DNA of 64,000 nt from NCBI GenBank assembly GCA_030532125.1, contig JAUNLU010000002.1, positions 1-64,000 on the forward strand, given 5' to 3'. Every line of letters begins with the position of its first letter. The first letter of the stretch is position 1. Source of the stretch: Trueperella sp. Its GTDB lineage: Bacteria > Actinomycetota > Actinomycetes > Actinomycetales > Actinomycetaceae. Shown piece after piece: positions 8,159 to 17,494 of the stretch. Made by a program: the position numbers and the translations under genes. The notes beneath the pieces are model-generated. The model did not search any database, was not told the DNA's origin, and saw nothing but the letters and a program-made list of their open reading frames with translations.

Positions 8159-8248
8159 TTGCGGCGTACAGTTTTTGGTACGTCCAATCATTGGTTTACC
8201 GCTGAGCACCGGCGCTCACGGTGGGCCTGAGTAGAGGGGGTATGGGCG

Positions 8249-10087
8249 ATGGCTGAGCCAAAAGTGGTAGTAGACCCAATAGCAACGATTGATGAATACC
8301 TAACCAGAGCTGATTGGCGAGTCAATGCTAACGCCAACCAGGATTACTCCGTCGGAGGGCTAATTCTCAACTCCGCTGGAAAACTGGTAGCAAATTATTG
8401 GCTCAGCGAAGTTTATTCGCCAACTGAGGGCGCGGCTCACCGCAATGGTGATGTGCATATTCACGATTTGGATATGCTCACCGGCTACTGTGCCGGTTGG
8501 TCGCTAAAGCGACTGCTTCAAGAGGGCTTTAACGGGGTGTCGGGTGCAATCGCTTCTGCCCCGCCTAAACATTTCTCCTCTGCCTGCGGACAGATCGTAA
8601 ATTTCTTGGGGACTTTGCAAAATGAATGGGCGGGCGCCCAGGCATTCTCCTCTTTCGACACCTACATGGCGCCATTTGTGCGGCTGGACAATATGTCCTA
8701 TACAGAGGTGTATCAGCAGCTACAAGAGCTGGTCTACAACTTGAACGTGCCATCGCGGTGGGGCTCCCAGTGCCCGTTCACTAATCTCACTTTTGACTGG
8801 ACTTGCCCGGATGATTTGCGGGATGAACACCCGTTTATCGGCGATGAAGTGTGTGACTTCACCTACGGGGATCTACAGGCAGAAATGGACATTATTAACC
8901 GGGCATATATCGAGGTGATGGGTGCGGGCGACGCTGAAGGGCGCACTTTCACTTTCCCGATTCCCACCTATAACATCACGAAAGACTTTGACTGGGATGC
9001 TCCCAATGCAGATGCCCTATTTGAGATGACGGCGAAATATGGGCTGCCGTACTTCCAAAACTTTATTAACTCTGAACTGGATCCGGCAGAGATCAGGTCA
9101 ATGTGTTGCCGCCTGCGGCTAGACCTGCGAGAGCTGCTCAAACGGGGCAATGGCTTATTCGGTTCGGCCGAGCTGACCGGCTCAATCGGGGTGGTAACCA
9201 TAAACATGGCGCGCCTGGGTTATTTACATAGTGGTGACGAAACCGGGCTGATCGCGCGGCTAGATGAGTTAATCGCTCTGGCGTCGTCCACCTTAGAAAA
9301 GAAACGAGTGGTTATTCAAAAACTTATTGACCAGGGCCTTTATCCGTATACCCAGCGCTATCTGGGCACGCTAGAGAATCATTTTTCCACTATTGGGGTT
9401 AACGGTATGAACGAAATGATTCGCAATTTCACTGCCGACGCCTATGACATCACCGATAGGCGCGGGCATGAAATGGCGGTGCGGATTTTGGATCATCTGC
9501 GCGCGCGGATGCAAGAGCTGCAAGAGACCACCGGCAATATGTATAACCTGGAAGCAACCCCAGCTGAGGGCGCCACCTATCGATTTGCCCGGGCCGACGC
9601 TGAACGCTATCCCGGGATAATCCAGGCAGGCACTCCAGATGCGCCGTACTACACCAATTCTTCGCAATTGCCGGTGGGATTCACTGCCGACCCGTTCGAG
9701 GCGGTGGAAATGCAAGAAGAGTTGCAGACCAAGTACACCGGCGGCACGGTATTGCATCTGTATCTGGGGGAGCGGGTATCGTCCACGCAGGCATGTAAAG
9801 AGTTTGTGCGCCGCACATTCCGTACTTTCACCTTGCCGTATATGACTATCACGCCTACTTTCTCGGTTTGCCCAGTACACGGCTATCTGTCTGGAGAGCA
9901 CTTTGAATGTGAAAAGTGTGCTGCCACTGGCGAAACGCAAGTGTGTGAAGTGTGGACGCGGGTAATGGGCTACTTCCGTCCGGTGACTTCATTCAATACG
10001 GGGAAGAAAGCAGAGTATCGCGAGCGCACTATGTTTACCGAAGCGGCAGCTGCGGCACATGGTCAGTTGCGGTCCATGCTGGGGTAG
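8249..10087 (+). CDS. nrdD: Anaerobic (class III) ribonucleoside-triphosphate reductase
   Basis: A 612-residue glycyl-radical enzyme that makes deoxyribonucleotides without oxygen. The C-terminus has the zinc-ribbon cysteines (CPVHGYLSGEH, CEKC) and then the glycyl-radical site RVMGYFRP. Other family motifs are HIHDLDMLTGYCAGW and SACGQIVNFLGTLQNEW. At 612 residues it is about 100 shorter than E. coli NrdD, and I see no N-terminal ATP-cone, so dATP feedback may be missing or different. The ATG follows AGAGGGGG. A short leader with a small hairpin (8199-8220) and the NrdR boxes lie upstream; the activase follows at once. Confidence 0.95.
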   Translation: MAEPKVVVDPIATIDEYLTRADWRVNANANQDYSVGGLILNSAGKLVANYWLSEVYSPTEGAAHRNGDVHIHDLDMLTGYCAGWSLKRLLQEGFNGVSGAIASAPPKHFSSACGQIVNFLGTLQNEWAGAQAFSSFDTYMAPFVRLDNMSYTEVYQQLQELVYNLNVPSRWGSQCPFTNLTFDWTCPDDLRDEHPFIGDEVCDFTYGDLQAEMDIINRAYIEVMGAGDAEGRTFTFPIPTYNITKDFDWDAPNADALFEMTAKYGLPYFQNFINSELDPAEIRSMCCRLRLDLRELLKRGNGLFGSAELTGSIGVVTINMARLGYLHSGDETGLIARLDELIALASSTLEKKRVVIQKLIDQGLYPYTQRYLGTLENHFSTIGVNGMNEMIRNFTADAYDITDRRGHEMAVRILDHLRARMQELQETTGNMYNLEATPAEGATYRFARADAERYPGIIQAGTPDAPYYTNSSQLPVGFTADPFEAVEMQEELQTKYTGGTVLHLYLGERVSSTQACKEFVRRTFRTFTLPYMTITPTFSVCPVHGYLSGEHFECEKCAATGETQVCEVWTRVMGYFRPVTSFNTGKKAEYRERTMFTEAAAAAHGQLRSMLG

Positions 10088-10090
10088 TAA

Positions 10091-10837
10091 TTGGGTGTTT
10101 GGCGTGAGCACGAGGTGAGTTCGGCAGATTTGCAGATTGCCGGACTAACCGCTATGTCCACTGTGGATTGGCCGGGGAAATTGGTTGCTACAGTTTTCGC
10201 TCAAGGTTGCCCGTGGAATTGCCCGTACTGTCAAAATTCAGCGATTCTAGATCCGCGTACTCCCGGTGCAGTGCCATTTACTGCGGTGACAGCTTTGCTT
10301 AGTAAGCGTCATGGTCTATTAGACGGCGTAGTTTTTTCCGGCGGGGAAGCTACGCGCCAGCTCGGCGTTGTCCCGGCAGCTCGGCAGGTAAAGGAAATGG
10401 GGTTTGCGGTGGGGCTGCATACGGCGGGTCCCTATCCGCGGCGCTTAGCGCAGCTATTGGACGCGGGGTTAGTAGATTGGGTGGGGATAGATCTGAAAGC
10501 TACCCGGGCAAACTATCCGGAAGTGGTGCGCCGGTCGGGATCTGGCGCCAAAGCCTACGAATCACTGGCGGTGGTGCTGGATTACGCCCGTATTCACCCG
10601 GACTTTGACTATGAGGTGCGGATTACCGCTTTTCCCGACTCTCCGGGGGAAGAATATCAGGTGGCTGAGTATGCCAAGCAGTTGGGAGTGCGAACCTTAG
10701 CTTTGCAGAAAGCCCGAGAGCTAGGTGCGCCCCCAGATTTCCAAGCCCACCGGGCGGGGTGGGATGCGAAATTTGCTAAATTGCAGTCTGATATCGCCAA
10801 ACTTGGGTTCAACAACTTTATTGTGCGGGCGGATTAG
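10091..10837 (+). CDS. nrdG: Anaerobic ribonucleotide reductase activating protein (radical SAM)
   Basis: A radical-SAM protein of 248 residues that uses a [4Fe-4S] cluster and S-adenosylmethionine to create the glycyl radical on NrdD. The cluster motif is GCPWNCPYCQN (C-x3-C-x2-C), followed by a FSGGEA glycine-rich SAM-binding motif and a partial barrel. It starts four bases after nrdD and certainly shares its transcript. The TTG at 10091 has GGGG six bases upstream. The GTG at 10115 gives an N-terminus closer to relatives and is a real alternative. It resembles the larger, NrdG2-like activases rather than the short E. coli NrdG. Confidence 0.88.
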   Translation: MGVWREHEVSSADLQIAGLTAMSTVDWPGKLVATVFAQGCPWNCPYCQNSAILDPRTPGAVPFTAVTALLSKRHGLLDGVVFSGGEATRQLGVVPAARQVKEMGFAVGLHTAGPYPRRLAQLLDAGLVDWVGIDLKATRANYPEVVRRSGSGAKAYESLAVVLDYARIHPDFDYEVRITAFPDSPGEEYQVAEYAKQLGVRTLALQKARELGAPPDFQAHRAGWDAKFAKLQSDIAKLGFNNFIVRAD

Positions 10838-10900
10838 CGCAATTTTTGCCGGGAGATGGCAGATTTTTCGGTGCAGACTTGGGCGGGTCGTAACTTTTAT

Positions 10901-10914
10901 CGAACGCATGTTCG
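10901..10914 (+). promoter_or_regulatory. SOS box (LexA operator) of recA
   Basis: CGAACGCATGTTCG is a perfect match to the Gram-positive/actinobacterial SOS box CGAAC-N4-GTTCG. TATGCT at 10916-10921 is a likely -10, so LexA bound here would cover the promoter. recA begins 174 bases downstream. Confidence 0.9.
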
Positions 10915-10930
10915 GTATGCTTTTGCACAG

Positions 10931-11086
10931 ATGACGAATCGTCCTCTTTTTCCTATGGGGGAGAAGTGGTCGATTTTTATGTGGGAGGCCCAGCATAGAG
11001 TTATCTCTGGCAGCTCGGAGAGGGCAGCTAGTTTCAGGAGGCCTGTTCTGTACGCCCGGCGCAAGCCACGACAACAAAGGAAATAG
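10931..11086 (+). CDS. Possible 51-codon ORF between the SOS box and recA
   Basis: From ATG 10931 a frame of 51 codons stays open and ends in TAG at 11084-11086, one base before the recA ATG. The start lies nine bases after the likely SOS-controlled -10, so it could be translated from a nearly leaderless mRNA. The last codons (CAA AGG AAA TAG) contain the recA Shine-Dalgarno. The product would be basic with two tryptophans and no recognised family. The frame is also open upstream to 10856, so it may be chance. I report it as unproven. Confidence 0.25.
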   Translation: MTNRPLFPMGEKWSIFMWEAQHRVISGSSERAASFRRPVLYARRKPRQQRK

Positions 11087-11087
11087 C

Positions 11088-12140
11088 ATGGCAGCTAGTA
11101 ATGTTAAAGACCGCGAAAAAGCACTGGAGATAGCGCTCGGTCAGATTGACCGGCAGTTCGGTAAAGGCTCCGCAATGCGGTTGGGGGATTCCCCAGAAAA
11201 GCACGTAAAAGTTATTCCCACTGGTTCGCTGGCTCTGGATGTGGCGCTGGGAATCGGAGGTTTACCACGGGGGCGGGTAGTGGAAATCTACGGTCCAGAA
11301 TCTTCCGGTAAAACCACCGTAGCGCTGCACGCAGTGGCTAATGCGCAGAAGCTGGGCGGTATTGCAGCATTCATTGACGCCGAACACGCACTTGATCCGG
11401 AATACGCCAAACGGCTAGGGGTGGATACTGACGCCCTGATCGTCTCGCAGCCAGATACGGGGGAACAGGCGTTGGAAATTGCCGACATGCTAGTTAGGTC
11501 TGGTGCGCTAGATATCTTGGTAATTGACTCAGTGGCGGCACTAGTTCCCAAAGCGGAAATAGAAGGCGAAATGGGGGATTCGCATGTAGGTTTGCAGGCG
11601 CGGCTGATGTCACAAGCATTGCGCAAACTAACCGGAGCCCTCTCCGCCTCGGGCACTACTGCTATCTTTATCAACCAGCTGCGGGAAAAGATTGGCGTAT
11701 TCTATGGCAATCCAGAAACTACTACCGGGGGGCGGGCGCTCAAGTTCTACTCCTCAGTGCGGTTGGAGGTGCGCCGTACCGAACAGCTGAAAGACGGTTC
11801 CACCCCGGTTGGGAACCGCACTCGAGTTAAAGTAGTGAAGAATAAAATGGCGCCGCCATTCAAGCAAGCAGAATTTGATCTAATTTACGGCGAAGGTATC
11901 TCCCGTGAAGGAAATATCTTGGACATGGCGGTTGAGATCGGGGTAGCCAAGAAATCTGGCTCTTGGTACACCTATGAAGGCGATCAGCTTGGGCAAGGCA
12001 AAGAAAAAGTTCGGCAATTCTTGCTAGACAATCCGGAAGTTGCCGAAGAAATTGAGCAGAAAGTTAAAGCGGCATTGGGCGTTGGCGGCGACGTAGCAGA
12101 AACAACTGGCGACGCTGCCACTGCAGCGGCAGCCGAATAG
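11088..12140 (+). CDS. recA: Recombinase RecA
   Basis: A 350-residue strand-exchange ATPase that also triggers LexA self-cleavage. Walker A is GPESSGKTT near residue 69; Walker B lies in [11 protein letters not shown], followed by the signature [20 protein letters not shown] and the DNA-binding loop regions. The tail is rich in Ala and Thr. The ATG follows AAAGGAAA. It is headed by a perfect SOS box about 175 bases upstream and followed by recX nine bases after its stop. No intein is present. Confidence 0.98.
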   Translation: MAASNVKDREKALEIALGQIDRQFGKGSAMRLGDSPEKHVKVIPTGSLALDVALGIGGLPRGRVVEIYGPESSGKTTVALHAVANAQKLGGIAAFIDAEHALDPEYAKRLGVDTDALIVSQPDTGEQALEIADMLVRSGALDILVIDSVAALVPKAEIEGEMGDSHVGLQARLMSQALRKLTGALSASGTTAIFINQLREKIGVFYGNPETTTGGRALKFYSSVRLEVRRTEQLKDGSTPVGNRTRVKVVKNKMAPPFKQAEFDLIYGEGISREGNILDMAVEIGVAKKSGSWYTYEGDQLGQGKEKVRQFLLDNPEVAEEIEQKVKAALGVGGDVAETTGDAATAAAAE

Positions 12141-12149
12141 CGCGCTGCT

Positions 12150-12716
12150 GTGGTTGACTATTCTGCGCGGCCACGACCGCGCAAATATCGGGATCCAGCG
12201 GAAGTGGCGCGGCGGCGCGCTGAGCGTGCCGCCGCCCGCACCCCAGATGACTGGCGTAATTATGCGCGGGATCTGTGCTATCGGCAGTTGGGCATGATGG
12301 AGCGTTCCGTGCACCAGCTGCGCTGGGCACTGGAGCGCCACGGAGTGCCGGCAGATATTGCAGAAGAAACACTGGAATCTTTCATTGCGGCTGATTTGGT
12401 GAATGATGCCAGATTTGCCGGTATGTTCGTACGATCTAAATTTGCCCAGAAAGCAACTTCGCGCCGGGTGCTAGCTCGGGAACTGCAGGAAAAAGGAATC
12501 AGCGCCGAAATAGCGCAGGAAGCGTTAACGCAAATATCTGATGAAGCAGAACTGGAGGCGGCGATCGATTTTGCCCAACGTCGGGCGCGGACAATGACTA
12601 ACTTGGCGCCAGAAGTGGCGCGGCGCCGGCTCTACGGTGCATTAGCACGGCGGGGATACAATCCTGACCAAGTGCGCCAAGCGCTGTGTGCTGCCGGGAT
12701 CGAAACAGTGGGGTAG
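12150..12716 (+). CDS. recX: Regulatory protein RecX
   Basis: A 188-residue protein of three-helix repeats that binds RecA filaments and limits RecA activity. Typical pieces are the N-terminal RYCYRQLG-like stretch (ARDLCYRQLGMMERSVHQL), DDARFAGMFVRSKF-type repeat (VNDARFAGMFVRSKFAQK) and the final RRLYGALARRGYNPDQVRQAL. The GTG start is nine bases after recA, so the two are co-transcribed and RecX is probably SOS-induced as well. The basic N-terminal extension of about 25 residues is common in Actinobacteria. Confidence 0.92.
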   Translation: MVDYSARPRPRKYRDPAEVARRRAERAAARTPDDWRNYARDLCYRQLGMMERSVHQLRWALERHGVPADIAEETLESFIAADLVNDARFAGMFVRSKFAQKATSRRVLARELQEKGISAEIAQEALTQISDEAELEAAIDFAQRRARTMTNLAPEVARRRLYGALARRGYNPDQVRQALCAAGIETVG

Positions 12717-12757
12717 GGGTCACTGCTCAGCAGTGGGATCGCACTGGGTGGCTCGAT

Positions 12758-12763
12758 TAGACT
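12758..12763 (+). promoter_or_regulatory. -10 hexamer for leaderless miaB
   Basis: TAGACT ends seven bases before the miaB ATG and there is no Shine-Dalgarno sequence. The same hexamer and spacing occur at dnaE. A 6-bp hairpin at 12721-12735, just after recX, may end the recA-recX transcript. Confidence 0.45.
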
Positions 12764-12770
12764 AGGCGCG

Positions 12771-14282
12771 ATGACTCTTCCACTCACATATGCAGTGCGC
12801 ACCCTCGGGTGCCAAATGAACCTACACGATTCCGAACGGCTAGCGGGGCTTCTGGAGGAAGCCGGCTATCTGCCAGTTGACTTGGTGCCCGAAAAAGCTG
12901 CGCGCGCCACCGAGGCTGGTGACCAAGGAGCCGATGTATTGGTGATTAACACCTGCTCCGTGCGGGAAAATGCCGCTAATCGCCTTTTCGGCAATTTGGG
13001 GCAGTTAGCTGAGGTGAAGCGTGACCGCCCGGAAATGCAGATTGCGGTTGCTGGCTGCTTAGCCCAGCAATTGCGCTCGGGGATTGTAGAGCGTTCCCCT
13101 TGGGTCGACGTAGTGCTGGGAACCCATAACTTAGATGTACTGCCGGCACTATTGCAGCGGGCTAAACACAACCGTGCAGCTGCAGTGGAAATCGAAGAAG
13201 CACTAAAAGTTTTCCCATCCACTTTGCCAGTACGGCGTGACTCCACTGCTTCCGCTTGGGTGTCAATTGCCGTGGGCTGTAATAACACCTGCACTTTTTG
13301 TATCGTGCCGCATCTACGAGGTAAACAGCGGGACCGCCGCCCCGGGGAAATCCTGGCCGAAGTGCAGGCGGTAGTAGATGAGGGTGCTATTGAAGTCACG
13401 CTATTAGGGCAAAACGTCAATTCTTATGGCGTGGGATTCGGAGATCGGGGAGCATTTGCCAAGCTACTGCGCGCAGCTGGTGCAGTTCCCGGTCTAGAGC
13501 GCTTGCGTTTCACTTCGCCGCATCCGGCAGCTTTTACTGATGATGTAATCGCGGCAATGGCAGAAACTCCCACAGTGATGCCGTCCCTGCATATGCCGCT
13601 TCAGTCCGGATCAGATCGTATTTTGCGGATGATGCGCCGCTCGTATCGCACCGAAAAATTCTTAGGCATCTTGGAGCGGGTGCGTGCCCAGATACCCCAT
13701 GCGGCTATCACTACTGACGTGATTGTGGGATTCCCGGGAGAAACGGAAGAAGATTTCCAGCGCACATTAGATGTGGTGGCAGAATCACGATTCTCTTCCG
13801 CCTTTACTTTCATCTATTCGCCCCGCCCGGGTACCCCCGCTGCAGATATGCCGGACCAAATTCCGGCAGAAGTTTCCCAAGAGCGATTCCAGCGCCTGAC
13901 CGCACTGCAAGAACAGATCTGTGCTGAGGAGAACACCAAGCTGGTAGGCAGCACGGTAGAAGTTTTAGTGACTGACAGTGAAGGGCGTAAAGACGGCGCA
14001 ACGGAACGTATCTCTGGGCGCGCAGCAGATAATCGGCTAGTGCACGTGGCATTAGGTACTAACGAAAAACCGCGACCTGGCGACATCGTCACGGCAGAAG
14101 TTACCTATGGTGCACCACATTATCTAATCTCCGATTCTGCACTTAACGGCGGGAAATATCAGCTGCGCCGCACCCGCGCCGGAGACGCTTGGGAACAGGC
14201 GAAACAGCGCCAGGCAGAACTGGCGCAAGAAGCTGCCGGGCTGGCGCCGGTGTCATTGGGAATGCCTACGGTACGCAAATGA
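12771..14282 (+). CDS. miaB: tRNA-2-methylthio-N6-dimethylallyladenosine synthase
   Basis: A 503-residue radical-SAM methylthiotransferase that adds the 2-methylthio group to i6A37 of tRNAs reading UNN codons. Three N-terminal cysteines (C14, C62, C96) hold the auxiliary cluster. The radical-SAM motif CNNTCTFC puts cysteines at 170, 174 and 177. The C-terminal TRAM domain follows (about 385-460). Length is typical with a modest C-terminal extension. Its stop overlaps the miaA start (ATGA), so the two successive enzymes of A37 modification are translationally coupled. Confidence 0.95.
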   Translation: MTLPLTYAVRTLGCQMNLHDSERLAGLLEEAGYLPVDLVPEKAARATEAGDQGADVLVINTCSVRENAANRLFGNLGQLAEVKRDRPEMQIAVAGCLAQQLRSGIVERSPWVDVVLGTHNLDVLPALLQRAKHNRAAAVEIEEALKVFPSTLPVRRDSTASAWVSIAVGCNNTCTFCIVPHLRGKQRDRRPGEILAEVQAVVDEGAIEVTLLGQNVNSYGVGFGDRGAFAKLLRAAGAVPGLERLRFTSPHPAAFTDDVIAAMAETPTVMPSLHMPLQSGSDRILRMMRRSYRTEKFLGILERVRAQIPHAAITTDVIVGFPGETEEDFQRTLDVVAESRFSSAFTFIYSPRPGTPAADMPDQIPAEVSQERFQRLTALQEQICAEENTKLVGSTVEVLVTDSEGRKDGATERISGRAADNRLVHVALGTNEKPRPGDIVTAEVTYGAPHYLISDSALNGGKYQLRRTRAGDAWEQAKQRQAELAQEAAGLAPVSLGMPTVRK

Positions 14283-15238
14283 GTGACTCGACCCTCCCGT
14301 CAATGGGACCAATAGTTATTGCTGGCCCAACGGCGTCGGGAAAATCTGAGATTTCCTTGGCCCTGGCACAGCAGCTAGGTGGTCCAGCGCGGGTGGAGAT
14401 TATTTCAGCAGACGCGATGCAGCTGTATCGCGGTATGGATATTGGCACCGCGAAACTTCCGGTAGCCCAGCGCCGCGGTATCACACACCACCAAATTGAC
14501 GTATTGGCGGTAACGGAAGAAGCGTCGGTAGCTGCCTACCAACGCTATGCCCGGCGAGATGTGCAGGCGATTGTGGAAAGCCACAAAATTCCACTAGTGG
14601 TGGGTGGCTCGGGGCTGTACATCTCGGCGTTGGTTGATGAGTTGGAATTTCCAGGGCACGATCCGGCCGTGCGTGCAGAATTGGAAGATGTCTGGCGTCA
14701 GCATGGGCTAGCGCCCCTGGTAGCGGAATTGGAACAAGTAGATCCGCAGGCTTTCGCCGTCATCGACCTGGCTAATCCCCGCCGCGTTATCCGGGCCGTG
14801 GAAGTAAATCGGATCACTGGGCACTCCGTTGTGCCTGAATTTCCGCGCCACACTTCGCATTATCCACACGCCAAATTCTTCAAGCTAGAACGCGCTGATT
14901 TAGAAACAGCAATCGTAGAGCGCGCCGAAAAAATGTTTGCCGATGGTCTGCTGGCAGAAACGCAAGCCTTGCAGGCGCACGGGCTGGTAGCAAATAGCAC
15001 TGCCGGGAAAGCCATTGGATATGCCCAGGCAGCCGCAGTTTTAGCCGGTGAGATAAGCGTGGAAACTGCAATCGAGCAAACTGCCCTTGCTACCCGCAGA
15101 CTAGCCCGCAGGCAGCGCACTTGGCTGCGCCCAGATCCGCGCTACGTTGCGATCGCAGTGGCAGAAAACAGCCAAGCTGCGGTTGATGCGGCAGTGGCGC
15201 AGATAGTGGCGCAACTGCCGCCACACTGGCTCGGGTAA
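14279..15238 (+). CDS. miaA: tRNA dimethylallyltransferase
   Basis: A 319-residue enzyme that puts a dimethylallyl group on A37 of tRNA, making the substrate of MiaB. The P-loop GPTASGKSE is at residues 16-24, followed by [18 protein letters not shown] with the catalytic Asp, and VGGSGLYI. The start ATG at 14279 overlaps the miaB stop as ATGA. A longer frame open from 14189 would lie inside miaB and add a low-complexity N-terminus, so it is rejected. In many relatives dapF and hflX follow; here a methyltransferase on the other strand comes next. Confidence 0.95.
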   Translation: MSDSTLPSMGPIVIAGPTASGKSEISLALAQQLGGPARVEIISADAMQLYRGMDIGTAKLPVAQRRGITHHQIDVLAVTEEASVAAYQRYARRDVQAIVESHKIPLVVGGSGLYISALVDELEFPGHDPAVRAELEDVWRQHGLAPLVAELEQVDPQAFAVIDLANPRRVIRAVEVNRITGHSVVPEFPRHTSHYPHAKFFKLERADLETAIVERAEKMFADGLLAETQALQAHGLVANSTAGKAIGYAQAAAVLAGEISVETAIEQTALATRRLARRQRTWLRPDPRYVAIAVAENSQAAVDAAVAQIVAQLPPHWLG

Positions 15239-15281
15239 CAAAAAATATCAGCTAGTGCTGCCGAAAATTAGTGGCTGGGTG

Positions 15282-15319
15282 CTTTAGTCTTGGCGGTGTA
15301 CTTTAGCCTTGGCGGCGCA
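15282..15319. repeat. Tandem 19-bp duplication at the 3' end of the RsmC-like gene
   Basis: 15282-15300 and 15301-15319 are two adjacent 19-bp copies that differ at three positions, all T/C. The second copy contains the last codons and stop of the RsmC-like gene on the minus strand; the first copy lies just beyond that stop. The unit length is not a multiple of three. Confidence 0.7.
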
Positions 15320-15917
15320 CTTCTAAAATGCGGTACCCCTTTTGTGAGGCCAGTTTTTGTGCGGGGAAGCCGGTGTTAGTCAGCCAATTTGCTAAGGAGT
15401 CTGCCCCCAAATTGCGCTGCACTACCAGGTATGCCACCCCACTAGGGGCGAGCAACTCCAGCCAGTCCGTAAGTAACTCGTGTAGCGCCGTCTTCCCAAT
15501 TCGGATTGGGGGATTAGACCAAATTAAGTCCAGCTGCTGCCCGGAGCTGCGCAAATCAGCTAGCGCCGTAGCAGCGTTTTTGATTGTCACATTGGGGAAA
15601 GTGGCGCAGTTGCGCTCTGCCAAGGCCAGTGCGCGCTCATTCACGTCCACGCCCCACACTTGAGCCTCAGGATATTGTGTGGCCAAGGCCAGGCTCACCG
15701 CACCCCAGCCGCAGCCCAGATCGACGGCGAGCGCATCAGCTGGCAGCTGCGTCACCGGTACCTTTTTCAACAGTACCTGGGTGCCGGTATCGAGCCGATC
15801 GGGAGAGAAAACTCCATTGGCGGTGTGTACCTGGTAAGTCTGGCCATGGAGCTGCACCGCAATAGTGCGTTCCTGGAGTTCAGATTCCGGGGTGGCAGAA
15901 AAATAGTGTTCACTCAC
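15303..15917 (-). CDS. RsmC-like class I SAM-dependent methyltransferase
   Basis: A protein of 204 residues with one methyltransferase-small domain. The SAM-binding motif is DLGCGWGAVSLALA and the catalytic motif is NPPI in IWSNPPIRIG, which in this family marks methylation of a guanine exocyclic amine. In E. coli RsmC this is 16S rRNA G1207. Only the catalytic half of RsmC is present, as in many Actinobacteria. I start at the GTG giving the usual SEHYFSATP N-terminus; TATTGT ends seven bases before it. A longer frame begins at TTG 15935. It occupies the place where dapF often lies. Confidence 0.85.
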   Translation of the reverse strand: MSEHYFSATPESELQERTIAVQLHGQTYQVHTANGVFSPDRLDTGTQVLLKKVPVTQLPADALAVDLGCGWGAVSLALATQYPEAQVWGVDVNERALALAERNCATFPNVTIKNAATALADLRSSGQQLDLIWSNPPIRIGKTALHELLTDWLELLAPSGVAYLVVQRNLGADSLANWLTNTGFPAQKLASQKGYRILEVRRQG

Positions 15918-15924
15918 GCTCTCC

Positions 15925-15930
15925 ACAATA
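15925..15930 (-). promoter_or_regulatory. -10 hexamer for leaderless RsmC-like gene
   Basis: TATTGT on the minus strand ends seven bases before the GTG at 15917. This supports the shorter start and fits the leaderless pattern seen at other genes here. Confidence 0.4.
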
Positions 15931-16006
15931 ACCAAGGACGGCGCTGTAAGTGGTAACGGCTCGGCGTTAAATGAGAATATGAGAGTAGCGAGGAGGCAAA
16001 CCAGTA

Positions 16007-17494
16007 TTGACTAAGAAACTCGATGTGCACACCCACGAGGGAACAGCATTACAAGCAGATCCGGCATACCAAGGCAGCTGGGCAGGAAGCGAACTAGAAC
16101 GGGCAGAGCGTTCGGCATTGCGCCGAGTGGCAGGTATTTCAACGGAACGGGAAGACGTCACCGAAGTCGAATACCGGCAACTGCGCCTAGAACGAGTCAT
16201 CTTAGTTGGGCTGGCAATAGCGCAGAGCATGGCTGAAGCAGAGGAATCGCTGCGCGAATTGGCGGCGTTGGCAGAAACTGCCGGCTCAGAAGTTCTGGAC
16301 GGCGTACTACAACGCCGGGATTTGCCTGATCCAGCTACCTATCTCGGGGCCGGCAAAGCGCGGGAGCTGGCTGATCTAGTTGCAGCGTTAGACGCTGACA
16401 CGGTGATTGTAGATTCTGAATTAGCGCCGTCACAGCGGAGAGCACTAGAAGACATAGTAGACGCAAAAGTAATTGATCGCACGGCGTTGATTCTGGATAT
16501 TTTCGCACAGCACGCAAAATCTAAAGAGGGCAAAGCCCAAGTGGAATTGGCGCAGCTAGAATACTTATTGCCACGGTTGCGCGGCTGGGGTGAGTCCATG
16601 TCGCGTCAGGCCGGGGGGCGAGTTGCTGCTGGCGCTGGGATTGGCTCGCGCGGTCCTGGGGAAACGAAGATAGAACTTGACCGGCGGCGGATCCGCGCCC
16701 GAATGGCAAAACTGCGCCGAGATATTGCGCATATGCAAGTAAATCGGGAAACTCGCCGCGCCCGCCGGGGTAAGCAGACGACGCCCGCCGTCGTCGTAGT
16801 GGGCTATACCAACGCGGGAAAGTCCTCGCTGATGAACGTGCTAACTGACGCCGGGGTGCTGGTGGAAAATGCCCTCTTTGCCACTTTGGATCCCACGGTG
16901 CGCCGCACAGAAACTCCTGATGGGCGGGAATATACCCTCACTGACACCGTAGGATTTGTGCGCAATTTGCCTACCCAATTGGTAGAAGCATTTCGTTCCA
17001 CCCTGGAAGAAGTGGGCGAAGCTGACCTATTGCTACATGTAGTGGACGCCGCCCATCCAGACCCAGAAGGGCAAATTTCCGCAGTACATGAAGTGCTCGC
17101 TGGAGTGCCAGGTGCCGATGCGGTGCCAGAACTGTTGGTGTTAGCTAAAGCCGACATCGCTGATCCGGCGGATTTGGCTATTTTGCGCTCGCGACACCCA
17201 GACTCAGTAACTGTCAGTGCGGTGACCGGAGCAGGAATCGCGCAATTAACGGAGCGAATCGCTGAGCTGTTGCCCCGCCCGGCGGTACAGGTGGAAGTGG
17301 TTATCCCGTTCGACCGGGGAGATCTAGTATCGCGAATCTACGAAGACGGGGAAATTTTCACCCAAGAGTATCTGCCGGAAGGTACTGCATTGCGGGCTTT
17401 GGTTACCGGAGAAATTCTAGGTGCCTTGCAAGACGCCGGTTTGGTGGCGCGGCCCGCACCCGAGTGGTGGGAGCGCGCGGATCAAAGTGAGTGA
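16007..17494 (+). CDS. hflX: Ribosome-associated GTPase HflX
   Basis: A 495-residue GTPase that binds the large ribosomal subunit and splits or rescues stalled ribosomes under stress. The HflX N-terminal domain has the family glycine loop (RGPGETKIELDRRRI) and a coiled region (residues about 225-255). The G domain starts near residue 265 with GYTNAGKSS, then DTVGFVRNLP and the AKAD guanine motif (NKAD in relatives). The TTG start is chosen for its strong Shine-Dalgarno AGGAGG at 15991-15996. It overlaps dinG by eight bases. Confidence 0.93.
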   Translation: MTKKLDVHTHEGTALQADPAYQGSWAGSELERAERSALRRVAGISTEREDVTEVEYRQLRLERVILVGLAIAQSMAEAEESLRELAALAETAGSEVLDGVLQRRDLPDPATYLGAGKARELADLVAALDADTVIVDSELAPSQRRALEDIVDAKVIDRTALILDIFAQHAKSKEGKAQVELAQLEYLLPRLRGWGESMSRQAGGRVAAGAGIGSRGPGETKIELDRRRIRARMAKLRRDIAHMQVNRETRRARRGKQTTPAVVVVGYTNAGKSSLMNVLTDAGVLVENALFATLDPTVRRTETPDGREYTLTDTVGFVRNLPTQLVEAFRSTLEEVGEADLLLHVVDAAHPDPEGQISAVHEVLAGVPGADAVPELLVLAKADIADPADLAILRSRHPDSVTVSAVTGAGIAQLTERIAELLPRPAVQVEVVIPFDRGDLVSRIYEDGEIFTQEYLPEGTALRALVTGEILGALQDAGLVARPAPEWWERADQSE

